DNA of 7,932 nt, taken from contig CALCEA010000197.1 in assembly GCA_937900675.1 (NCBI GenBank), positions 1 to 7,932 on the forward strand, written 5' to 3'. The notes below the pieces were generated by a model. That model worked only from the letters and a program-made list of their open reading frames with translations. It ran no database searches and was not told the origin of the DNA. The stretch comes from an uncultured Chitinophagaceae bacterium (GTDB lineage: Bacteria > Bacteroidota > Bacteroidia > Chitinophagales > Chitinophagaceae). A program made the position numbers and the translations under genes. This document shows positions 1 to 5,964 of the stretch, in pieces (position 1 is the first letter of the stretch; the number at the start of each line of letters is the position of its first letter).

Positions 1-2591
1 CCCAAATAACATTGTAATTGGAAAATAGCCCACATTGCAGGAGAATATAAGTGCTGCATCAAAATAGATTTCAAAATCCATGCTTCACAATGTAGTGGAG
101 CTTCTCCCCACTGACCTAATTCATTATTATAAAACTGCTGGGTCTTTGCTCTATCTTCTTCCCACCAACCTCTTACAGTACTTGTATCGTGTGAAGAAGG
201 GGTAACCACACTTAAATAAGGTGCATCATTTGGATGGAAGAAAGTTTTTTCACTCGCCTTAGGCATTCTTTGCACTTCTAAACTTAGCATACCTAATTGA
301 TACATTACATTAGGCACACAAGATGGAACCAAACCTAAATCCTCACCACAGATTAACATATCAGTAGACAATTTCAACATTGGCAATTTCTCCATTGCTT
401 CTTTTTCCCAAGCACTATCCTGTCTTTTGAAGAAATAATCTACATACAATTCTTTCAAAGCATTCTTCACAGAATGATCTAAATGCTGGAAAGAGCTGGT
501 ATGCTCCATATTAAATCTACAATGAAAATGATTCGGCTTTTCATCTTCAATCAAAATCACATTACTAATTAAATTGAATAAGCCTTGCTTGATTTTAGCA
601 TGCCATTCATCCTGAGGCATTACACTAAAATATGTCTCTACCTGTCTTTGTGTTTTATAAGCTGGCAATAATTCATAATGCCCATCACCAATATGTTTTA
701 AATATTCTTTCTTTATCAATTCATTATCATATCCAAACTCTTGAAACAAAACAGTTTCATTAATAAAAGGATGAGTTAATCTATAATGGTCAATATGAAT
801 ATTCTTTGCATTTAATTCATTAATTGATATAGGAATGGCTGGAACAAAATGACCTAATATTCCCTCCACAGCATGCATAGGTATGCTCCAAATTCTAAAG
901 AACCCAAGAATATGATCAATTCTGAATGCATCAAAATAGTATTTCATTTGATCGAATCTAGACTTCCACCAAGCATATTCATCAGAAGCCATTTCTTTCC
1001 AATTATAAGTGGGGAATCCCCAGTTCTGACCAGATATAGCAAAATCATCTGGTGGTGCACCTGCTTGCATATCCATATGAAATAGATGTCTGTTTTGCCA
1101 AGCATCTGCACCATATCTATATACACCAATAGGAATATCTCCTTTTACCACTACACCATGTGCATGCGCATAATTAGTAGCATCTAATAATTGTAAGTGT
1201 AATTGATATTGTACAAAATAGAAAAATGCAATAGAATCATATGTTTTTGAACCAGGCTTGGTCATCGCAGTGATCGCTTTCTCATCATAGCTAGCATGCG
1301 TTGGCCAATGATTAAAATCTACCGTTCCGTGTAAATCTCTCAAATAAGAAAAAGCACTGTAAGAAACCAACCAATTTTTATTTTGTTCAAAATAGGCTGC
1401 AAAATCTTTACTCGCTAGTGCTTTTGCACCATTCTCTTTATAGGCTAATCTTAATACCTCCCATTTTAATTTCATGACTGCTTCAAAATCTACTTCAGGT
1501 AAATTATTTAAAGCAGCAATAGTTGATTTAAATGGCTTGATTAAATTTTGTTGTTCTTTACTAAATAAATCTTCAATACGGATAAACATGGGATGTAATG
1601 CAAATGCAGAAATAGCTGCATAAGGATAAGAGTCCATCCATGTATGTGTAGCAGTAGTATCGTTAATAGGTAAAATTTGGATCAACTTAACGCCCACCTG
1701 ATTTGACCAATCTACCAATAATTTTAAATCTGCAAATTCTCCCACGCCCGCACTCTGCTTAGATCTTAATGAGAAAACAGGAATGGCAACCCCAGCACCT
1801 TTCCAGGTTTTTGCATTTAAATGTACAAAGCCATCGTTCACTAAAACCAATTTGTCCTTGCCCACTGGCTCATACAAGACTCTGTTATTGCCTTCTTCAA
1901 ATGATACAAAAGATTTGGTCTTTGTATTATATACGCCATATTTATATACAAAAGGGAAATTACTTTTTTGAACATCCAATGCAATTTCAAAAAATTGTTC
2001 GCCTTGTATTTTATTCAAGGACTTTGCTTTTACGCTATCCCATGCACCAATAATGGAAGACTCACCAATCATGCAAATTGTTTGATCAGCATCTAACAAT
2101 GGGGCTTTCACCCTAAAAATATGTGTACAGTTTGCATCAACAGCACTAGGCTTTACTTCTTTAATAGTCTTTGGTAATAAAACATTGTCAAATGGTGCAG
2201 TATAAAAAGCATTCTCTTTATACCCTGTAAAATTCCAACTATCAATCAACACCATCTCCTGCTTATTCATTAAACCAGGATGAATTGATTGGCTATTGCC
2301 TGCATCAAATACCTTGGTGCCATCTTCGTTTAAAATAAAATAATGATAAGTGATTTTATCATTTTGTATCTCGTCTAATGTTACATGTAATACCCAATAG
2401 TCATCATTTAGATACACCATTGGAATAGCTTGATCTATTTTATTATTACCCAATTGTGGATGGTTACCATATAAATAAATAACCTGTCCAAAATGCGTTT
2501 TATATTTTAAGTGAAAACTTAATTTAAGCTTTGAAGAACTTTTTGTAGCTACTTTTTTTGTTGCAGCTTTCTTGGGCACCACAGTTGACAT
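1..2591 (-). CDS. malQ: 4-alpha-glucanotransferase, DPE2-type (two CBM20 domains + GH77), C-terminus cut by window edge
   Basis: Cytoplasmic disproportionating enzyme (amylomaltase) that moves glucosyl units between maltose/malto-oligosaccharides and a glucan acceptor. The frame is open from ATG at 2591-2589 to base 1: 863 whole codons, no stop, so it is 3'-partial, probably by only a few dozen residues. Residues 7-21 are a Lys/Ala-rich basic tail. Two beta-sandwich starch-binding modules of CBM20 type follow at about 22-120 and 150-255 (GNHPQLGNN, GESSIIGAWDSVK). GH77 begins near 270 (SLRSKQSAGVGEF). Catalytic residues are visible: nucleophile D559 in FRIDHILGFFRIW, acid/base E750 in ICGEDLG, and D802 in PSSHDTSTVRGWW. 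The 191-residue gap between nucleophile and acid/base is about 145 longer than in Thermus amylomaltase (D293/E340), the insertion typical of plant DPE2 and its bacterial relatives. The gene is divergent from rnhA and there is no signal peptide. Family assignment is firm; glycogen or maltose as main physiological substrate is inferred. The end of the visible protein reads QLQCYLG where LQD is usual. Confidence 0.96.
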   Translation of the reverse strand, partial: MSTVVPKKAATKKVATKSSSKLKLSFHLKYKTHFGQVIYLYGNHPQLGNNKIDQAIPMVYLNDDYWVLHVTLDEIQNDKITYHYFILNEDGTKVFDAGNSQSIHPGLMNKQEMVLIDSWNFTGYKENAFYTAPFDNVLLPKTIKEVKPSAVDANCTHIFRVKAPLLDADQTICMIGESSIIGAWDSVKAKSLNKIQGEQFFEIALDVQKSNFPFVYKYGVYNTKTKSFVSFEEGNNRVLYEPVGKDKLVLVNDGFVHLNAKTWKGAGVAIPVFSLRSKQSAGVGEFADLKLLVDWSNQVGVKLIQILPINDTTATHTWMDSYPYAAISAFALHPMFIRIEDLFSKEQQNLIKPFKSTIAALNNLPEVDFEAVMKLKWEVLRLAYKENGAKALASKDFAAYFEQNKNWLVSYSAFSYLRDLHGTVDFNHWPTHASYDEKAITAMTKPGSKTYDSIAFFYFVQYQLHLQLLDATNYAHAHGVVVKGDIPIGVYRYGADAWQNRHLFHMDMQAGAPPDDFAISGQNWGFPTYNWKEMASDEYAWWKSRFDQMKYYFDAFRIDHILGFFRIWSIPMHAVEGILGHFVPAIPISINELNAKNIHIDHYRLTHPFINETVLFQEFGYDNELIKKEYLKHIGDGHYELLPAYKTQRQVETYFSVMPQDEWHAKIKQGLFNLISNVILIEDEKPNHFHCRFNMEHTSSFQHLDHSVKNALKELYVDYFFKRQDSAWEKEAMEKLPMLKLSTDMLICGEDLGLVPSCVPNVMYQLGMLSLEVQRMPKASEKTFFHPNDAPYLSVVTPSSHDTSTVRGWWEEDRAKTQQFYNNELGQWGEAPLHCEAWILKSILMQHLYSPAMWAIFQLQCYL

Positions 2592-2635
2592 AGTTTTAAG
2601 CAATTCAATCGTTTACAATCATTTTTAACCGAGTT

Positions 2636-2643
2636 TAAAGATA
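2636..2643 (-). promoter_or_regulatory. Candidate -7 element for malQ (TATCTTTA)
   Basis: Read on the minus strand this is TATCTTTA, one base from the Bacteroidota -7 consensus TAnnTTTG, ending 44 bases before the malQ ATG. No clear TTG -33 element sits at the right distance. The inverted repeat at 2649-2671 lies just upstream, where the spacer and -33 region would be. This is a weak call from pattern matching only. Confidence 0.3.
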
Positions 2644-2648
2644 AAAAA

Positions 2649-2671
2649 TAATGTGTATTAAAAACACATTA
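2649..2671. promoter_or_regulatory. Inverted repeat, possible operator between malQ and rnhA
   Basis: A perfect 8-bp inverted repeat, arms TAATGTGT and ACACATTA, separated by 7 bases of A/T. It sits 57 bp upstream of the malQ start and 79 bp upstream of the rnhA start. It is not followed by a T-run on either side that would make it a classic terminator, and no gene ends here that would need one. Symmetry, spacing and position in front of a sugar-metabolism gene fit a dimeric repressor or activator site. No regulator is encoded nearby, so function is inference; an AT-rich chance palindrome cannot be excluded. Confidence 0.35.
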
Positions 2672-2708
2672 AACAATATTCTTCCTTAATTTGTAGGAGA
2701 TCTACTAC

Positions 2709-2716
2709 TTGATTTG
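2709..2716 (+). promoter_or_regulatory. Candidate -7 element for rnhA (TTGATTTG)
   Basis: TTGATTTG differs at one fixed position from TAnnTTTG and lies 34 bases before the rnhA ATG. A TTG at 2691-2693 is a possible -33 element, although the 15-base spacing is shorter than usual. Weak evidence. Confidence 0.25.
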
Positions 2717-2750
2717 TATATTGCTTATTATCAACACTTTAGAATAGTTA

Positions 2751-3224
2751 ATGGACAAAATAGTCATTTACACGGATGGATCTTCCAGGGGTAACCCGGG
2801 CAGAGGTGGCTTTGGCGCTATTCTAATGTGGAATGGTAAAGTCAAAGAAATTGCAGAGGCCTACAGAAATACCACCAATAATAGAATGGAACTATTGGGA
2901 GTCATCAAAGCACTCTTACAACTAAAGACTAAGAAATTACCCATACTCATTTATACCGACAGCAAATACATTGTAGACTCGGTTCAAAAAAAGTGGTTGG
3001 ACAATTGGATCAAAACAGATTTTAAGGGGGGCAAGAAAAACAAAGACTTGTGGTTACAATACCATCAGTTAGCCTCCAATTTACATATTCAATTTCAGTG
3101 GGTGAAGGGACACGCAGATAACCCATACAATAATAGATGCGACGAGTTAGCTACCCTAACTGCCGACAATGGTCCTTGGAATATTGACGAGGAATATGAG
3201 AAAAACGAGTTGGCGAAAAATTAG
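2751..3224 (+). CDS. rnhA: Ribonuclease HI
   Basis: Endonuclease that cuts the RNA strand of RNA:DNA hybrids (Okazaki primers, R-loops) in the cytoplasm using two metal ions. At 157 residues it is almost the same length as the E. coli enzyme (155). The catalytic carboxylates are all present: D9 in IYTDGSSRGNPG, E47 in NNRMELLG, D70 in YTDSKY and D131 in NNRCDELA, with the flexible catalytic His as H121 in WVKGHAD. The Lys/Trp-rich stretch at 80-101 (KKWLDNWIK then KGGKKNKDLW) is the basic protrusion that grips hybrid substrate in E. coli-type RNase HI, so this is the single-domain bacterial form without an N-terminal hybrid-binding domain. The ATG at 2751 puts the first beta strand at the usual place. 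Its TAG stop overlaps the convergent membrane-protein gene by 4 bp, with no terminator between them. Confidence 0.97.
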   Translation: MDKIVIYTDGSSRGNPGRGGFGAILMWNGKVKEIAEAYRNTTNNRMELLGVIKALLQLKTKKLPILIYTDSKYIVDSVQKKWLDNWIKTDFKGGKKNKDLWLQYHQLASNLHIQFQWVKGHADNPYNNRCDELATLTADNGPWNIDEEYEKNELAKN

Positions 3225-3775
3225 ATCGCTTTGAACTTAGGCACCATCAATCTAAATGCACCAAATATAACAGCTCCAAATACTAATGTACCTGCAACAC
3301 TATTTGGATAGAATGGTAAACCATCAGCCATAGTTTGTGATAAACCAACTAAAGTTAATGGATGCTTATAACCACCAAAACTAGCCCAAACAATAAAATT
3401 AGACAATAAGAAATATACTGTTGGTGCTGCTAAGAAACTAGCAATATGTTTTGATAATTTATTGCTTTGTAAACCAAAACCAAATACAGCAGTAGATGAG
3501 ATTAAAATATAATTGATCCATTGTCCTTCATAAAATCCTTCAAATGGACTTAAATGATTGATGTATAAAACCTGATACAATGCATCAGATATAAACATGG
3601 AAACCAATGGCAATAAAAAAGCATATTGTTTTTTACTAGCAAATAATGAACCACCAAATAATGCAATGGCAATTTGTGGAGCAAAACCCAAAGGTCTACC
3701 TGGTAAAACTCTGTACAATGCACTCATTGCTACCATGATTACTAATGCTGCTACTATTTGTCTATTCAATTTCAT
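3221..3775 (-). CDS. DUF6580-like integral membrane protein of unknown function
   Basis: A 184-residue very hydrophobic protein with about five to six membrane segments (roughly residues 6-24, 30-47, 50-70, 87-104, 112-131, 157-177) and few charges outside short loops. Conserved-looking blocks are RPLGFAPQIAIALFGG at 27-42, FLLPLVSMFISDALYQ at 53-68, YFLLSNFIVWASFGGY at 121-136 and a final GLPFYPNSVAGTLVFGA. From memory these match the DUF6580 family (typical wording PNFTPIGALALFGG followed by PL..M..SD), seen in Bacteroidota and other phyla. The size, the small helical bundle and the SD motif recall ECF-transporter substrate-binding S components, but that is only an analogy and no ATPase or T component is nearby. 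It lies 95 bp downstream of manA on the same strand with its own candidate promoter. Its stop overlaps that of rnhA. Function unknown; family assignment fairly likely. Confidence 0.82.
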   Translation of the reverse strand: MKLNRQIVAALVIMVAMSALYRVLPGRPLGFAPQIAIALFGGSLFASKKQYAFLLPLVSMFISDALYQVLYINHLSPFEGFYEGQWINYILISSTAVFGFGLQSNKLSKHIASFLAAPTVYFLLSNFIVWASFGGYKHPLTLVGLSQTMADGLPFYPNSVAGTLVFGAVIFGAFRLMVPKFKAI

Positions 3776-3810
3776 AAATACTTTTTTATTCCTTTTAAAT
3801 GATCTGACAA

Positions 3811-3818
3811 CAAAAATA
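3811..3818 (-). promoter_or_regulatory. Candidate -7 element for the DUF6580-like gene (TATTTTTG)
   Basis: On the minus strand this reads TATTTTTG, an exact match to the Bacteroidota -7 consensus TAnnTTTG, ending 35 bases before the ATG. It lies in the 95-bp gap after manA and suggests that the membrane-protein gene can be transcribed on its own. No convincing TTG is seen at -33. Confidence 0.4.
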
Positions 3819-3870
3819 AGGGATTAGCCTATTATTTGGTCAGTTAGCTTTTCCTCATTTGTGAATAACC

Positions 3871-5034
3871 TTAGGGAGCAAATGACCTAAAGATCAATGC
3901 ACCCATAGAAGAATCAATGTTGATTGCCTGCTCAGGCTTTACCATCGCCACTTCACCTACTTTATAGCTATGCCCATTTATGTCCATTTGACCTTCCATC
4001 ACCAATAGCATTTCAATAGATTGCGTATGGATTGTATAAGATTCACCCGCATTTATAGCTATTTTGCTTAAACCAAAATCTGCTACCGGACATGGATAAT
4101 TTACTTCATTTACATTGATAGGTGTTCCTTCCATCACTGCTGGATAAGTAGGTTTGAATTGTACATGATGGATTAATTCATTAATGTCAACATGTTTTGG
4201 AGTTAAACCACCTCTAAGTACATTATCACTATTAGCCATTAATTCAATATTCTGCCCTTCTAAGTAGGCATGTAATAATCCTGCTCCTTGAAAAATTCCC
4301 TGATTTTTTGGAATGTACACTATGTTTAAAATGTAGATGGAGAAAATTCCTTTATCAATATTTCCTGTTGGAACTAACCCATTATAATATTTATTCGCCC
4401 ACCAATGTGGATGCATTTTATCTACTGAACCATTTTTTACAAACGCCATTGCTTCTTCCAATAATGGTTTTAAAATTGCATCAGAAGCAGCTGTATCTAA
4501 TTGCATAAAATACTGATACAAGTTTTTATAATCATCATTGGCAAATTCTTTTACCAAAACATTCAATGATTTAAAATCCTCTAATCTTTTTTGTAACAAT
4601 GCTGGTGCCAAGAATCCATGTAATAACCAAAAATCACTCAAAGCCACCATTACCTCAGGCTTATGATTTTTGTCCTTATAATTTCGATTCGCCGCATCTA
4701 TTGGAATTCCAGCAGCCTCTTCTTTTTCATAACCAATCACTGCATTTTCTTTAGTTGGATGTACTTGTATGCTTAACATACTAGCCACATCTAAAATTTT
4801 ATATAAATATGGTAAGCTTCCAAAGCTCTTATCTTTTACTAATAACTGATCCAAAGGAATCGAACCATATTGATCCGTATCTATGATAGCAGGTGCAGAT
4901 AGATGTGCCCCCATCCAATATTCTGCAAAGGGTTTGTTTTGATCATTCTTTAATTGCATTAGTTGAGGAATAAACTGAGTGCCACCCCAATCATAATGCC
5001 TATGAACTCCATGTAATTTATACGCTGTTTGCAT
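3871..5034 (-). CDS. manA: Mannose-6-phosphate isomerase, class I
   Basis: Zinc-dependent cytoplasmic enzyme that interconverts mannose 6-phosphate and fructose 6-phosphate, linking mannose use and GDP-sugar supply to glycolysis. The 387 residues fit the class I (cupin) family. The zinc ligands are visible: Q90 and H92 in LSIQVHPTKENA, E127 in KNHKPEVMVAL and H255 in GAGLLHAYLEG. The conserved NSDNVLRGGLTPKHVD block with active-site R274 follows. The N-terminal YDWGGT motif and the C-terminal cupin-like domain (about 315-385, ending in the usual SSMGALIFRSFAP-like strand) complete the fold. The start is supported because LHGVHRHYDWGGT is placed as usual near the N-terminus. The gene is divergent from yraN with only 38 bp between starts, so its promoter must lie partly inside yraN; a good -7 element is present there. 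Direction of use (catabolic or GDP-mannose synthesis) cannot be told from context, since no other mannose gene is in view. Confidence 0.96.
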   Translation of the reverse strand: MQTAYKLHGVHRHYDWGGTQFIPQLMQLKNDQNKPFAEYWMGAHLSAPAIIDTDQYGSIPLDQLLVKDKSFGSLPYLYKILDVASMLSIQVHPTKENAVIGYEKEEAAGIPIDAANRNYKDKNHKPEVMVALSDFWLLHGFLAPALLQKRLEDFKSLNVLVKEFANDDYKNLYQYFMQLDTAASDAILKPLLEEAMAFVKNGSVDKMHPHWWANKYYNGLVPTGNIDKGIFSIYILNIVYIPKNQGIFQGAGLLHAYLEGQNIELMANSDNVLRGGLTPKHVDINELIHHVQFKPTYPAVMEGTPINVNEVNYPCPVADFGLSKIAINAGESYTIHTQSIEMLLVMEGQMDINGHSYKVGEVAMVKPEQAINIDSSMGALIFRSFAP

Positions 5035-5072
5035 ATGTTGATAATACCTAAATTGTTGAATTAATACATATT

Positions 5073-5420
5073 ATGAAAAACAAAGATACTGGGAATTTTG
5101 GCGAAAACCTTGCCGCAGAATACTTAATCAAGAATGGATTTGATATTATAACAAAAAACTGGAGATACAAACATTTAGAAATAGATATTATTGCTTCAAA
5201 AGAGCAAAAGCTTCATATTGTAGAAGTAAAAACCAGAAGCACAATAGCATATGGCCACCCAGAACAATTTATTGGAAAACAAAAGTTTCAATTTTTGAAA
5301 AATGCTGCAGCCATGTATCAATACCAACATGCGCAATGGAAAAATATTCAATTTGATGTAATTGCCATTACACTCAATCAGCCAATAGAAATCTTATTTC
5401 TGGAAGATGTCTTTTTCTAA
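5073..5420 (+). CDS. yraN: YraN family (UPF0102) putative endonuclease-fold protein
   Basis: A 115-residue protein of the YraN/UPF0102 family, which has the restriction-endonuclease-like fold related to archaeal Holliday-junction resolvases. All family landmarks are here in order: GNFGENLAAEYLIKNGF at 7-23 with E11, NWRYKHLEIDIIA at 29-41 with E36 and D38, HIVEVKTRS at 48-56 with E51 and K53 (the D/E-x-K nuclease core), the GHPEQFIGKQK block at 61-71, and FDVIAI near 94-99. A complete set of core acidic and Lys residues suggests catalytic competence, but no in vivo substrate is settled for the family. Length is typical. Its 3' end overlaps the convergent cysteine-cluster gene by 27 bp. I see no good TAnnTTTG element directly upstream; any promoter would lie in the short gap or within the 5' part of manA. 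Confidence 0.93.
   Translation: MKNKDTGNFGENLAAEYLIKNGFDIITKNWRYKHLEIDIIASKEQKLHIVEVKTRSTIAYGHPEQFIGKQKFQFLKNAAAMYQYQHAQWKNIQFDVIAITLNQPIEILFLEDVFF
5081..5088 (-). promoter_or_regulatory. Candidate -7 element for manA inside yraN (TATCTTTG)
   Basis: On the minus strand this is TATCTTTG, an exact match to TAnnTTTG and one of the most common forms in Bacteroidota. It ends 46 bases before the manA ATG and lies within codons 3-6 of the divergent yraN. Transcription of manA would then start at about 5070-5075, leaving a leader of roughly 40 bases. A clear -33 TTG is missing. Confidence 0.42.
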
Positions 5421-5906
5421 TGCCTTCATTTTCTCTACCATCTTATAAGTTGCAGGACAATACTCCACATTTTGCTTATGGACATGAATGTATTCTGTAA
5501 ACTTCTTTTTGGTCAAGTGAGGGAAGCCTGCACAATCAGCTGGTCTAACTTCGTAGATACTACACATGTTGTTCTTTAAATTCAAGAATTGACATGGTTG
5601 TTGTTGATTCAACCAATCTTTATCTTCTTTATCGTATTCCAACCATTTTTCTTTAAACTCTTTTGGAGTCATTTGAACATGAGCAGCAATTCTTTTGATA
5701 TCTGCTTGTGTAAATGTAGGGCTCATTGTTTTGCAACAGTTTGCACAAGATAAACAATCCACTTCTGCCCAAACTTCTGGACTTAATTGTTGTGTAAGCT
5801 TATCTAATCCCTTAGGCGATTTCTTATCTAACTTTGTTAGAAAGCTTTTTAATACTTTAGCATTACGCTTTACTTTCTGCCTAAATGATCTTAAATTTAC
5901 TTGCAT
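5394..5906 (-). CDS. YkgJ family cysteine-cluster protein (CxxCxxCC, putative metal-binding)
   Basis: A 170-residue soluble protein of the YkgJ/UPF0153 type, thought to bind zinc or an iron-sulfur centre through a cysteine cluster. It has eight cysteines: C51, C54, C57 and C58 form the signature CLSCANCC, C105 and C115 flank PCQFLNLKNNMCSIYEVRP, C125 is in RPADCAGFPH and C150 in VEYCPAT. This spacing matches the family. The first 50 residues are a basic helical extension (many Lys/Arg) that could contact nucleic acid or a partner, and the C-terminus is again a charged helix. Biochemical function is unknown for the family. The ATG at 5904-5906 gives a start 58 bp from the divergent xerD start, and the 3' end overlaps yraN by 27 bp in opposite orientation. 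I leave the gene symbol empty because this is a family name rather than a proven orthologue. Confidence 0.9.
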   Translation of the reverse strand: MQVNLRSFRQKVKRNAKVLKSFLTKLDKKSPKGLDKLTQQLSPEVWAEVDCLSCANCCKTMSPTFTQADIKRIAAHVQMTPKEFKEKWLEYDKEDKDWLNQQQPCQFLNLKNNMCSIYEVRPADCAGFPHLTKKKFTEYIHVHKQNVEYCPATYKMVEKMKALEKDIFQK

Positions 5907-5964
5907 ATTCTAATAGAATGAGACGCGAAATAAAATCATTCTTGCTTAACTATCAAATCTTTTA

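Noticed and set aside
873..1129. Small open frames on both strands
   Set aside because: They lie wholly within the malQ GH77 domain, including the FRIDH active-site region, and their translations show no recognisable features.
1769..2053. Open frames of 94 and 62 codons on the plus strand
   Set aside because: Antisense to the malQ CBM20/GH77 junction; the composition is that of a shadow frame and there is no promoter.
2592..2750. Riboswitch or small RNA in the malQ-rnhA intergenic region
   Set aside because: At 159 bp and strongly AT-rich, it has only one short A/T-rich stem and none of the conserved cores of riboswitches I know.
3597..3827. 76-codon open frame on the plus strand
   Set aside because: Antisense to the start of the DUF6580-like gene and its promoter; no family resemblance.
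4308..4508. 66-codon open frame on the plus strand
   Set aside because: Antisense to the middle of manA, whose zinc-site motifs prove the opposite frame.
5695..5913. 72-codon open frame on the plus strand
   Set aside because: Antisense to the cysteine-cluster coding region; its protein is a shadow of CLSCANCC and surrounding codons.
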